Shown: in pieces, positions 17,261 through 25,600 of the stretch
How the letters are laid out: every line of letters starts with the position of its first letter
Numbering within the stretch: the stretch's first letter is position 1
DNA from: Methylobacter sp.
GTDB taxonomy: Bacteria > Pseudomonadota > Gammaproteobacteria > Methylococcales > Methylomonadaceae
Direction of reading: 5' to 3'
NCBI GenBank assembly: GCA_030684815.1
Contig: JAUXXQ010000068.1
Coordinates: forward strand, 1 to 47,572
DNA: 47,572 bases
The notes under the pieces: generated by a model
The model's input: only the letters and a program-made list of their open reading frames with translations
The model's database searches: none
Told to the model about the DNA's origin: nothing
Position numbers and translations under genes: made by a program

Positions 17261-19117
17261 ATGTCGATTCGCCATAACTTATCTATAAAATCCCCATCCG
17301 TAAAATTTATTTTAGTTGCCGGTGCGTTGTTGTCTGGATGTGCGTCGACCCGGCAAATCGTGGTTGACCATCCATCGACGCAGGCCAGCGAATTTAAGCC
17401 TTTACCGGGCTTTCAGGCTATTGATGGTGATGACTATTATGTGCGGCTGATTTCGGAATTCGATTTCAAAGGCGATAATGTTTTAAAAGGCGGTTGTGCC
17501 AATAGAACACCGTCTTATGGCAAAGGCGATTTATCGGCGGCGCTTATTTACAGTGTGCGCAATGAGGCGCTCAAGTTTAATCGCGAAGCCACCGGTTTTT
17601 TGTACCAGGCAACTACGGGCAAATGCAACTTCACTTTCGATGCCAAAAAACTTCACTTGACGCCGTGGATACGGCTGGATTCGGGCAAAGAAACCGTGGT
17701 GGATTATAATTTTTACACCAATGCGAACAGCGATATTGATGTGTCGGGTTTGGTCGGCGATGTCAATGCGGCCAGTAGTTTGCTGGCGTTAACCGGGGTT
17801 GGCATGGGTGTTGCCATTATGGGGCAGGTCGCCGGGCAATGGGTAAAGAGTAGTCAGCAGCAAGCGGAGGCTGCGCCAGCGTCCCGCCAATCGGCCAAAC
17901 ACAGCTCGGAATCGCATTCGTTGCCGACGGCCGCACTTTTTTCAGGCAAGACGGGGACGCTTAATCAGACTGTATTCAAAGTTTATGATGTGGCGGAAGG
18001 TGGCTTTAATTTGTTTGGTTCAGACACGACGCAGCTGGGCGAGTTAAAAATTTATCCGGAAATAGTGCCTTCTTTGCTGTTTAAAACCGGTGCCGAAGGC
18101 ATCCCTGATGCGCGTGACTTGTCATTCGAAGAAATAGGTTATTTGCCCATAAAGTCAGCGGCTGGCGACATTAATTTTCAACAGTTGCTTGAGCAGTCGA
18201 CGCATCCGGCAAAACCGAATTTAAAGCCGGACTGGAATAATTATCAGAACGTCGAAGGCGTGTGCCGAAGATTGAAGTTGGTGATGCGGGATTTCGGCTT
18301 TAATAAGTTTGACCGCAATGCGGTGCTTTATTACTTCCTGGCTAAAAGCGGCGACTGGAACAATTACAATATCAGTCGGCAAAAGATTTTGGCCGAAGAA
18401 ATGCGCCCCAAGGTTATAGAGCGTTATCGCAGCAAAAACTTTGCCAACTGTTTGGCGGCTGATGATTTTACCGTGATGAAAGTGATGGGTTTGTCGGTTA
18501 ATACCGGGGCTGACTGGGAGCAAATGGGGGCGGAAAGCCAGAAAAAAGAGCGTACCTTTACGCCGCTGAAGTCAATTGAGCGGCAGTTGGTCGCGGTGCT
18601 GAAAAATCCCAGCACCCTGGAAATGGAGCGGCAATTGTTTCCTTTGTTGAATACGGCGGCCAAGGGCGATGGCAGTGTATTGCTGCAAAATCATTTGGGT
18701 GATTTTGGCTTGGAATTGTTGTTGGCTCCTCCTGTTGCGATGCCTGTACTGGATAGTTCGGCTGTTCCGGGCGAGCTTTCTGTGCCGCCGGTTGCGGCGG
18801 CTATTCCTGGCGAAGGGGTTGTGGTCAATGCCGGGCAGTTGGCGCAAGTCTTTTCGGGTTTGTCAATTGATGAGCTGAGTTGTGCGCGGCCAGCCCCTGA
18901 TAGTTTGGGCAAGTCGACCGGCATTGTATTGTTTACGACTAAGGAAGGCAGTCCGCGCAGCAAAGGTGGTGCGATAGAGTTTGAATTTTCCGGCGGCAAG
19001 ATTACGCGGATTGCTTTTCAATTGTCCACTTACCGCGATTTTGAACAGGATTTGTTGGATCGTCCTGATGTTGGCGGCTGCCGGATTGAACCGTCTTTTT
19101 TGGAAAAGCTTCGCTAG
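17261..19117 (+). CDS. Unrecognised putative lipoprotein
   Basis: A 618-residue protein with a short basic N-terminus, hydrophobic stretch at 14-25 and a lipobox LLSGC with Cys27, so it is probably a lipoprotein exported by Sec and lipidated. AAGG lies seven bases before the ATG at 17261. I do not recognise the mature protein. A glycine/alanine-rich hydrophobic stretch at about 170-190 (LLALTGVGMGVAIMG) could enter a membrane. A Gln/Ser/Ala-rich linker follows near 195-220, and a Pro/Val/Ala-rich segment at about 490-530. It stands alone: divergent from the GGDEF gene and about 170 bases before the bacteriohemerythrin. Inner- or outer-membrane location is not decided. Confidence 0.75.
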   Translation: MSIRHNLSIKSPSVKFILVAGALLSGCASTRQIVVDHPSTQASEFKPLPGFQAIDGDDYYVRLISEFDFKGDNVLKGGCANRTPSYGKGDLSAALIYSVRNEALKFNREATGFLYQATTGKCNFTFDAKKLHLTPWIRLDSGKETVVDYNFYTNANSDIDVSGLVGDVNAASSLLALTGVGMGVAIMGQVAGQWVKSSQQQAEAAPASRQSAKHSSESHSLPTAALFSGKTGTLNQTVFKVYDVAEGGFNLFGSDTTQLGELKIYPEIVPSLLFKTGAEGIPDARDLSFEEIGYLPIKSAAGDINFQQLLEQSTHPAKPNLKPDWNNYQNVEGVCRRLKLVMRDFGFNKFDRNAVLYYFLAKSGDWNNYNISRQKILAEEMRPKVIERYRSKNFANCLAADDFTVMKVMGLSVNTGADWEQMGAESQKKERTFTPLKSIERQLVAVLKNPSTLEMERQLFPLLNTAAKGDGSVLLQNHLGDFGLELLLAPPVAMPVLDSSAVPGELSVPPVAAAIPGEGVVVNAGQLAQVFSGLSIDELSCARPAPDSLGKSTGIVLFTTKEGSPRSKGGAIEFEFSGGKITRIAFQLSTYRDFEQDLLDRPDVGGCRIEPSFLEKLR

Positions 19118-19288
19118 CATCACTAAAGGTTCAGGCATGGCCTGCTGTGGACAATGATGGGCGTGTCTTTTGACGGGGTGGGCACGGCGGATTTTTTAGA
19201 AAAATAAAATATGGATTTGGCGGCCGATATAATCCATAATATTTTTGCGGTAAATAATTAATAACAAATACTACGAGGAGAGACGAAT

Positions 19289-19687
19289 ATGGCTTTAATT
19301 ACGTGGACAGCAGGTCAATACGGCACCAATGTCGGCTTTGCTGATGATGAGCATAAAATTTTGTTTGATAAACTTAATAAATTATATGATTTGGCAACAG
19401 GTGGGGCGGAGCGCTCTGCAATAGGCGCACAATTGGACGATTTGATTTCGTATGTTGTCGATCATTTTGCCCATGAAGAGCGCGAAATGCAGGCAAAAGG
19501 CTATTCAGGCTATGATCGCCACAAGGAAGAGCATGAGGCTTTATTAGGCATTTGCGGTGGCTTGCAAGCAAAATTTCATGCGGGTGAGGCAGAGGTTGAT
19601 GAGGGTGTTGGGCAATTGGTTAAAGGGTGGTTAGATAACCATATCCCTAACTTTGACATGGCTTATGCGGATGCGTTAAACAGCTGA
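19289..19687 (+). CDS. Bacteriohemerythrin
   Basis: A 132-residue single-domain hemerythrin, a di-iron oxygen-binding protein of the cytosol. All expected ligands are present: His22, His59, Glu63, His78, His82, His118 and Asp123, in the motifs DEHK, HFAHEE, HKEEH and HIPNFD. The ribosome binding site GAGGAGAG precedes the ATG. In the methanotroph Methylococcus capsulatus a homologue was reported to supply oxygen to methane monooxygenase. Here it sits just upstream of the aa3-type oxidase operon but is closed off by its own terminator, so it is a separate transcript. Oxygen storage or delivery to a membrane oxidase is inference. Confidence 0.95.
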   Translation: MALITWTAGQYGTNVGFADDEHKILFDKLNKLYDLATGGAERSAIGAQLDDLISYVVDHFAHEEREMQAKGYSGYDRHKEEHEALLGICGGLQAKFHAGEAEVDEGVGQLVKGWLDNHIPNFDMAYADALNS

Positions 19688-19708
19688 TCAAGTTTTAAGC
19701 TAATAAAG

Positions 19709-19749
19709 AAAAGGCTTGTGAGTTTTATTGGTTCACAAGCCTTTTTTTT
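19709..19749 (+). terminator. Rho-independent terminator after bacteriohemerythrin
   Basis: Stem AAAGGCTTGTGA paired with TTCACAAGCCTTT around a roughly 10-base loop, followed by a run of Ts (CCTTTTTTTT). It lies 22 bases after the bacteriohemerythrin stop. Confidence 0.9.
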
Positions 19750-19800
19750 GCGCTCAATGGAATCATGGAAAGGACAACTGGCATAGATCGCACTCATAGG

Positions 19801-19835
19801 TTAGAATTGAAAAGTTTATTTGTGATAATTATTAC
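19801..19835 (+). promoter_or_regulatory. Candidate promoter of the cytochrome oxidase operon
   Basis: An extended -10 sequence TGTGATAAT (19821-19829) lies about 100 bases before coxB; a weak -35-like TTAGAA is at 19801-19806. An alternative pairing is TTGAAA (19807-19812) with TATTAC (19830-19835), 17 bases apart. The same TGTGATAAT also occurs before recA. No operator was recognised. Confidence 0.3.
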
Positions 19836-19929
19836 GTAAAGGGAAAAAGGGTGCAGTGTTATGCCCTGACATTACGCAGCAATATAGCGCATACAAGAGT
19901 TTTATAACTACTAACGAGGAGGCTGCTCC

Positions 19930-21084
19930 GTGAAGAAAAAAAAGCAACTGTTCGCAGGACTGGTTCTAATGGCTTTAGGCCTAGGGACAGCACAGGCGGA
20001 TTACACGCTCAATTTAATGAAAGGGGTTACCAAGGTCAGTAATGACATTTATGACCTGCACATGTTGATTTTATGGATTTGTGTGTTCATAGGTATTGGT
20101 GTATTTGGAACTATGTTTTATTCGATTTACCATCATCGTAAATCAAAAGGGCATAAAGCGGCGCAGTTTCATGAAAATACCACCGTTGAAATTATTTGGA
20201 CGATTATTCCGACTTTGATTTTGATTGGCATGGCTATTCCGGCCACGAAAGCCATGATCGAATTGGATGATGTGCAGGAATCCGATATGTCCATTAAAGT
20301 CACCGGGCATCAATGGAAATGGGAATATGAATACCTTGATAATGGTATCCGTTTTTTCAGCAGTCTCGATGAAGCCAGCAATAAAGCGCGCCAGATGGAT
20401 TCAGGTATAGATCCACGGTCAGTGCCCCATTACTTGTTGAATGTTGACAAGCCTTTGGTTATCCCGACTAAAAAGAAAATCCGTTTTGTATTCACTTCAG
20501 CTGACGTTATCCACTCTTGGTGGGTTCCTGATTTAGGTTGGAAAAAAGACACCAATCCTGGCTTCATCAATGAATCATGGACTTCTGTTGATAAGCCTGG
20601 CACTTATCGCGGCCAATGCACCGAACTGTGCGGTAAAGACCATGGCTTTATGCCGATTGTGGTCATTGCCATGGATGAACCTGATTACAATGTTTGGGTT
20701 GAGCAACAAAAAGCGGCAGCCTTAGCGGAAGCCAGTTCAGCCGATAAGACGTGGTCTACTGAAGAGTTGGTCGCTAAAGGGCAGTCCCTGTATGAAACAA
20801 ATTGCGCTTCTTGCCACATGGCTGATGGCGCAGGTTTAGCCGGAACTTTCCCCGCCATAACGAAAAGTCCAGTGGTCACTGGTGATATTAATGCCCAAGT
20901 CAATTTGATGTTGAACGGAAAAGGCATGATGCCTGCTTTCGGCAAAATATTAAGCGCTGTTGATTTTGCAGCCGTTGTAACCTATACCCGTAATGGCCTG
21001 GGCAATTCAGTGGGTGATTCTATACAGCCATCAGCTATCCAGGCTCTGCAGTCGGCAACACCGGCGGCAGATAAAAATGAATAA
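19930..21084 (+). CDS. coxB: Cytochrome c oxidase subunit II with fused cytochrome c domain
   Basis: A 384-residue subunit II of an aa3-type (caa3-like) oxidase. It has a cleavable signal peptide (about 1-23), two membrane spans (about 45-70 and 90-110) and a periplasmic cupredoxin domain with the CuA ligands His195, Cys230, Cys234, His238 and Met241 (CTELCGKDHGFM). A C-terminal c-type heme domain has CASCH at 292-296 and a distal Met in GMMPAF. The start is the GTG at 19930 behind a strong AGGAGG. The fused heme suggests electrons enter directly from a soluble cytochrome c. It is the first gene of the coxB-coxA-small protein-cox11-coxC run. Confidence 0.97.
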   Translation: MKKKKQLFAGLVLMALGLGTAQADYTLNLMKGVTKVSNDIYDLHMLILWICVFIGIGVFGTMFYSIYHHRKSKGHKAAQFHENTTVEIIWTIIPTLILIGMAIPATKAMIELDDVQESDMSIKVTGHQWKWEYEYLDNGIRFFSSLDEASNKARQMDSGIDPRSVPHYLLNVDKPLVIPTKKKIRFVFTSADVIHSWWVPDLGWKKDTNPGFINESWTSVDKPGTYRGQCTELCGKDHGFMPIVVIAMDEPDYNVWVEQQKAAALAEASSADKTWSTEELVAKGQSLYETNCASCHMADGAGLAGTFPAITKSPVVTGDINAQVNLMLNGKGMMPAFGKILSAVDFAAVVTYTRNGLGNSVGDSIQPSAIQALQSATPAADKNE

Positions 21085-21138
21085 GTCATTGCGTTGTTAT
21101 CGATCTAATCTTTTTTATAGTTTTAAGAGGTATAAAAT

Positions 21139-22755
21139 ATGTCTGCTGTAGTCGCTGAACATGATGATCATCACGATCATCACGATCATGGTCCTGCCAA
21201 GGGGCTGTTAAGATGGATTATTACCACCAACCATAAAGATATCGGTACGCTCTATTTGCTGTTTGCGTTGGCGATGTTTTTTGTTGGCGGCGCCATGGCC
21301 ATGGTTATTCGCGCTGAATTGTTTGAACCGGGCATGCAGTTTGTTAATCCCCAGTTCTTTAATTCAATGACCACCATGCATGCTTTGGTTATGGTGTTTG
21401 GTGCGGTTATGCCGGCGTTTGTCGGCTTGGCCAATTGGATGATTCCAATGATGATTGGTGCGCCGGATATGGCATTGCCGCGCATGAACAACATGAGCTT
21501 TTGGTTGTTGGTTGCCGGTGTTTTGTTGTTGGCCAGCACCTTGTTCATGGAAGGCGGCGCACCTGCCAGCGGCTGGACTTTGTATCCGCCGTTGGTATTA
21601 CAAACCGGCAATGCCTTGCCTTTTGCGATTTTCTCGGTGCATTTGCTGGGTATCTCGTCAATCATGGGTGCCATTAACATCGTCGCGACTATTTTCAATA
21701 TGCGTGCCCCCGGCATGACTTTAATGAAAATGCCGATGTTTGTTTGGACTTGGCTGATTACTGGCTTTTTGTTGATTGCCATCATGCCGGTTTTTGCCGG
21801 TGCGGTGACCATGCTGTTAACTGACAAATTCTTCGACACCAGCTTTTTTGATGCAGCGGGCGGCGGTGACCCAGTCCTTTATCAACACATTTTCTGGTTC
21901 TTTGGTCATCCCGAAGTTTACGTGATGATTCTGCCTACCTTTGGTGTGGCTTCCACCATTATCCCCGTATTTGCGCGTAAACCTTTGTTTGGTTACAGTT
22001 CAATGGTTTATGCGACAGCTTCAATTGCCTTCCTGTCATTTATCGTCTGGGCCCACCATATGTTTACGGTGGGTATGCCGATAGCGGGTGAGTTGTATTT
22101 CATGTACGCCACCATGTTAATTGCGATTCCTACCGGGGTTAAAGTGTTTAACTGGACTGCGACCATGTGGAAAGGCTCGATGACTTTTGAAACACCGATG
22201 CTGTTTTCCATTGCTTTCGTTGTGTTGTTTACCATGGGCGGTTTTACTGGATTAATGATGTCTGTTGCGCCGGTTGATTTCCAGTACCACGATACGTACT
22301 TCATCGTTGCACATTTCCATTACACGCTGGTTCCTGCTTCTGTCTTTATATTGATGGCTGCCGGTTATTTCTGGCTGCCTAAATGGACGGGGCACATGTA
22401 TGACGAGAGAATCGGCCGTTTGCATTTCTGGTTGTCTGTTGTTTCGGTAAATATCCTATTCTTCCCGCAGCATTTCTTAGGATTAGCAGGTATGCCACGC
22501 AGAATCCCAGATTATGCTGTGCAATTTGCCGATTGGAATATGATCTCCAGTATTGGCGGCTTTATCTTCGGCGCCAGCCAATTGTTGTTCCTTTATGTTG
22601 TTATTAAAACTATCAACGGCGGAACAGGCGAAAAAGTAACTGATGAAGTATGGGAAGATGCAGCCAAGCATAGTTTGGAATGGACTTTGCCTTCACCTCC
22701 TCCTTATCATTCTTTTACTACGCCACCTACAGTAATACCTACTGAACATATCTAG
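21139..22755 (+). CDS. coxA: Cytochrome c oxidase subunit I
   Basis: A 538-residue heme-copper oxidase core subunit with twelve predicted spans, holding heme a, heme a3 and CuB. The active-site GHPEVY motif carries the His-Tyr crosslink pair. HH in WAHHMF (CuB) and HFHYTLV (heme a3 and heme a ligands) are present, and TTMHALVMVF holds the other heme a ligand. The D- and K-channel type segments make it an A-type proton pump. The N-terminus has an unusual histidine/aspartate run (HDDHHDHHDHG, residues 8-18). It follows coxB after 54 bases. Confidence 0.98.
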   Translation: MSAVVAEHDDHHDHHDHGPAKGLLRWIITTNHKDIGTLYLLFALAMFFVGGAMAMVIRAELFEPGMQFVNPQFFNSMTTMHALVMVFGAVMPAFVGLANWMIPMMIGAPDMALPRMNNMSFWLLVAGVLLLASTLFMEGGAPASGWTLYPPLVLQTGNALPFAIFSVHLLGISSIMGAINIVATIFNMRAPGMTLMKMPMFVWTWLITGFLLIAIMPVFAGAVTMLLTDKFFDTSFFDAAGGGDPVLYQHIFWFFGHPEVYVMILPTFGVASTIIPVFARKPLFGYSSMVYATASIAFLSFIVWAHHMFTVGMPIAGELYFMYATMLIAIPTGVKVFNWTATMWKGSMTFETPMLFSIAFVVLFTMGGFTGLMMSVAPVDFQYHDTYFIVAHFHYTLVPASVFILMAAGYFWLPKWTGHMYDERIGRLHFWLSVVSVNILFFPQHFLGLAGMPRRIPDYAVQFADWNMISSIGGFIFGASQLLFLYVVIKTINGGTGEKVTDEVWEDAAKHSLEWTLPSPPPYHSFTTPPTVIPTEHI

Positions 22756-22817
22756 TGTCATGGGTGCAGGCTGCTTATTAAAGTAGCCTGCGTTTAGATA
22801 ACGCATCCGGTAAAATA

Positions 22818-22916
22818 ATGAGCACCAAACAGAAAAATATTTTAACAGCATTGGTTTTAATCTCAGTTGCGCTGACTATTTATGTTTTTGCAGTGATTCG
22901 GGCTGTTTCCCAATGA
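22818..22916 (+). CDS. Cytochrome oxidase small assembly protein (32 residues)
   Basis: A short gene for a 32-residue protein beginning [16 protein letters not shown]. It has a charged N-terminus and one membrane span (about 9-28). Its TGA overlaps the cox11 ATG by four bases (ATGA), so it is coupled to cox11. Proteobacterial cox operons often hold such a tiny membrane protein exactly between coxA and ctaG/cox11, annotated as a small oxidase assembly protein. The ribosome binding site is weak. Function in copper or heme insertion is inference from position. Confidence 0.75.
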   Translation: MSTKQKNILTALVLISVALTIYVFAVIRAVSQ

Positions 22917-23458
22917 CCGAAAGTGTTGAACGAAAAAATGCCAAGCTAATTCGAATTTTGGTATTTGTTGTAGTGGGGATGTTTGGTTTTGGTTATGCTC
23001 TGGTGCCGATTTATGATGTTTTGTGCGAAGTGACAGGGCTTAATGGCAAAGTCGAAGCCTCTGCGGTTGAGGATGTCGGCTATGACGTTGATAAAAACAG
23101 GGAAGTGACTGTAGAGTTTATGACGGCGCTGAATGAGGCGACACCGATGGTGTTCCATTCAGAAATGAAAAAATTAAAAGTTCATCCGGGTGAATATTAT
23201 ACGGTGAATTTTTATGCGGAAAATAAGACCGATAAAGTCATGGTTGCCCGGGCAATTCCAAGCATTTCGCCTGGCGCGGCTGCTGAGTTTTTTAAAAAAA
23301 CCGAGTGTTTTTGTTTTTCAGAACAGACCTTTCAAGCGCAAGAAGGCAGGACTATGCCGGTGCGATTTGTGGTTAATCCTGATCTGCCTGAAAAATATAA
23401 AACAATTACACTCGCATATACATTTTTTGATATTACTGAAACATCAGTAAAAAAATAA
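22913..23458 (+). CDS. ctaG: Cytochrome c oxidase assembly protein Cox11/CtaG
   Basis: A 181-residue copper chaperone that delivers copper to the CuB site of subunit I. The N-terminal anchor is at about 13-33, followed by the conserved [12 protein letters not shown], and the periplasmic domain has the copper-binding pair Cys132 and Cys134 in ECFCFSEQ. The length is typical for Cox11. It starts inside the stop of the small upstream gene and is followed by coxC after 12 bases with the ribosome binding site AGAGGGGAAG. Confidence 0.96.
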   Translation: MTESVERKNAKLIRILVFVVVGMFGFGYALVPIYDVLCEVTGLNGKVEASAVEDVGYDVDKNREVTVEFMTALNEATPMVFHSEMKKLKVHPGEYYTVNFYAENKTDKVMVARAIPSISPGAAAEFFKKTECFCFSEQTFQAQEGRTMPVRFVVNPDLPEKYKTITLAYTFFDITETSVKK

Positions 23459-23470
23459 GAGGGGAAGTTT

Positions 23471-24334
23471 ATGTCTACAAGTGACGCTTATTACATTCCG
23501 CATAAAGCAACCTGGCCAGTCATTGGTACTGCCGGTTTAGTAACTATGCTGGCTGGATTTGCAAATTATTTAAATGGTTCGTCGATTGGCTCAACGCTGA
23601 TGGTGCTGGGGTTGATTATCTTTATAGTGATGTTGGCTGGTTGGTTTACGTTGCAGTCTGGGGAAAGTGAATCAGGCATGTACAGTACCCAGGTTGGTAT
23701 TTCTTATCGCATGGGGATGATGTGGTTTATTTTCTCGGAAATTATGTTCTTTGCCGTTTTCTTTGGCACACTTTGGTACACGCGTAATTTATCGGTGCCT
23801 TGGTTAGGTGGTGACGGTGCACATGCCGCCACTAAAGAATTACTGTGGCCTACCTTTGAAGCGGTTTGGCCGACTAATGGACCGGGTAAGGTCGGCGGCG
23901 AATTTGAGTCTATGGGCGCATGGGGCTTGCCATTTTTGAACACCTTGATTCTGTTGACCAGTGGCGTATCTTGCACCTGGGCCCATCACGGGCTGTTGGC
24001 TAAAAATCGCGACCAGTTGATTAAAGGTTTGGCGGTTACCGTCGGTTTGGGGCTTTTGTTTGTGGCTTGCCAAGCTTTCGAATATCATGAAGCTTACACC
24101 GAAATGGGTTTAACGTTAGGTTCTGGCATTTATGGCTCGACCTTTTTCATGCTGACCGGCTTTCACGGTTTTCACGTTTGCGTGGGCGCTATCATCCTCG
24201 GTGTTGTATTATTCCGTAGTTGGAAAGGCCACTTCAAACCGGAAAATCATTTTGCCTTTGAAGCTGCCGCTTGGTATTGGCATTTTGTTGACGTAGTTTG
24301 GTTGGGCTTGTTTGTGTTTGTTTATGTAATTTAA
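23471..24334 (+). CDS. coxC: Cytochrome c oxidase subunit III
   Basis: A 287-residue subunit III with seven predicted spans, needed for oxidase stability and proton uptake. It contains the family segments WPVIGTAG near the N-terminus, FSEIMFFAVFFGTLWY in the middle, and GFHGFHVCVGA and AAAWYWHFVDVVWL at the C-terminus. The acidic residue in FSEIMFF and the FEAAAWYWHFVDV end are standard. It closes the first part of the oxidase operon; a strong terminator follows 17 bases after its stop. Confidence 0.98.
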   Translation: MSTSDAYYIPHKATWPVIGTAGLVTMLAGFANYLNGSSIGSTLMVLGLIIFIVMLAGWFTLQSGESESGMYSTQVGISYRMGMMWFIFSEIMFFAVFFGTLWYTRNLSVPWLGGDGAHAATKELLWPTFEAVWPTNGPGKVGGEFESMGAWGLPFLNTLILLTSGVSCTWAHHGLLAKNRDQLIKGLAVTVGLGLLFVACQAFEYHEAYTEMGLTLGSGIYGSTFFMLTGFHGFHVCVGAIILGVVLFRSWKGHFKPENHFAFEAAAWYWHFVDVVWLGLFVFVYVI

Positions 24335-24351
24335 TCCAAACAGCGATACCG

Positions 24352-24388
24352 AAAAAAGCGCTGTCTCACAGACAGCGCTTTTTTTTTG
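24352..24388 (+). terminator. Rho-independent terminator after coxC
   Basis: AAAAGCGCTGTC, loop TCACA, GACAGCGCTTTT, then more Ts: a 12-bp perfect stem with a T-run. The leading A-run makes it plausible in both directions, so it could also stop transcription of the minus-strand gene ending at 24527. Confidence 0.95.
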
Positions 24389-24441
24389 TCGGAACGATAC
24401 TGATGTTAGGCAAGGTGTGTGCGGGGATTGTAAAAAATAGA

Positions 24442-24491
24442 GTCCCACGAAAGGCACGAAATTTTCGTGTTTTTTCGTGATTTTCGTGGAC
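24442..24491. repeat. Palindromic intergenic repeat, CACGAAA family, copy 3
   Basis: A 50-bp element bounded by GTCC and GGAC with CACGAAAGGCACGAAA on the left and TTTTCGTGTTTTTTCGTG on the right. It matches copy 2 (12499-12556) in core order and lies between the coxC terminator and the convergent small membrane gene. Confidence 0.85.
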
Positions 24492-24526
24492 AATTATTTA
24501 GGGACTGTTCTTTTCAGGAAATAGCC

Positions 24527-24775
24527 TTATTTAGCTGCAGAAGCGGGTGTCTGATGAATTTTGGCGCCTAATCCATGAGGCGTGAACAGGCCAGTAGCAA
24601 ATGCGATGAAAATGAAAATGAATAACACAATTGAAAGGGCAATCCGAAAAGTCAGTGCTTTGACTGTTTTTTCGGATTGTTCCGGCGTTTTGTGCCTCAC
24701 CAGATGAAACAGCGCGGAACCGAGGCTGATAATTATCAGGATAAAGGCGATAATAACGATGCTTTTTATAATCAT
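24527..24775 (-). CDS. Twin-transmembrane protein, DUF2909-like
   Basis: An 82-residue protein with two membrane spans (about 5-25 and 43-64) joined by a basic loop (HLVRHKTPEQSEKTVKALTFR). This layout and the KALTFRIALS motif match small proteins of the DUF2909 family found beside oxidase genes in gammaproteobacteria. I start at the ATG at 24775; an in-frame extension to 24856 reaches close to the SURF1 start and looks non-coding. It lies between coxC and SURF1 on the opposite strand, a position often seen for this family. Function unknown; a link to oxidase assembly is inference. Confidence 0.7.
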   Translation of the reverse strand: MIIKSIVIIAFILIIISLGSALFHLVRHKTPEQSEKTVKALTFRIALSIVLFIFIFIAFATGLFTPHGLGAKIHQTPASAAK

Positions 24776-24877
24776 GGGGATAGGGTGATGTTGATTAAGG
24801 TTTTTGTATTCTCGGTTATTTAGCTGTTTGTGCCAATAGGATAAAGAAAAAAGCATGATTCTCTGGATAATTCGCCA

Positions 24878-25600
24878 ATGAAATTTAAATTCATCCCAAC
24901 CTTAATTTACCTGTGCCTATTGCCGGTATTGCTCGCTTTAGGCGCTTGGCAGCTAGACCGTTCACAACAAAAACGGGGCTTGATTGAGTCCCAGGCGCAG
25001 GCGTTGGCAAGCGAAATCCTACCGCTGTCGCCGCTCACTAAGAACGATGCGGAAACGTTACGATACAGGCAGGCCGAGGCTGTTGGCCGTTACGATGTGG
25101 CGCATCAGTTTTTGCTCGATAATCAAATCAGCGAGGGAAAGGCCGGTTATTTTGTGCTGACGCCGTTTATTTTGGCCGGAAAAAAACAGGCGGTTTTAGT
25201 GAACCGGGGCTGGGTTCCTTTGAACCCAGACCGCTCCATTCTTCCTGATTTACAAATCAGCCAGATAGAGGCAATGATTAGCGGCCGGATTAATAATTTT
25301 CCTAGCGTTGGTATAAGATTGGCGGGCGCCGAAATTCCGGCAGCCGGTTGGCCAGCCGTAGTGCAGGTGGTTGATAGCGAGGTATTGGCTAAAAAATTAG
25401 GCTACCCATTATTTCCGTTCCAGCTTGAGTTGGCTAAAGAACTGCCTGATGGCTTTAAACGGGACTGGCACACCTCAACCATCATGCAGCCGGAACAACA
25501 CACAGCCTATGCATTCCAGTGGTTTGCTTTGGCATTGACATTAACAATACTGTTTATTTGGTATGGCTTTAAAAACAATGATGCACAATCAAAAAAATAA
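24878..25600 (+). CDS. SURF1 family oxidase assembly protein
   Basis: A 240-residue SURF1/Shy1 protein that assists insertion of heme a into cytochrome oxidase. It has an N-terminal span (about 6-22) followed by GAWQLDR, a periplasmic domain with the conserved VNRGWVP (about 108-114), and a C-terminal span (about 213-232, YAFQWFALALTLTILF). The length is usual. It starts a second block of oxidase assembly genes and its end overlaps the next gene by about 20 bases. Confidence 0.93.
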   Translation: MKFKFIPTLIYLCLLPVLLALGAWQLDRSQQKRGLIESQAQALASEILPLSPLTKNDAETLRYRQAEAVGRYDVAHQFLLDNQISEGKAGYFVLTPFILAGKKQAVLVNRGWVPLNPDRSILPDLQISQIEAMISGRINNFPSVGIRLAGAEIPAAGWPAVVQVVDSEVLAKKLGYPLFPFQLELAKELPDGFKRDWHTSTIMQPEQHTAYAFQWFALALTLTILFIWYGFKNNDAQSKK

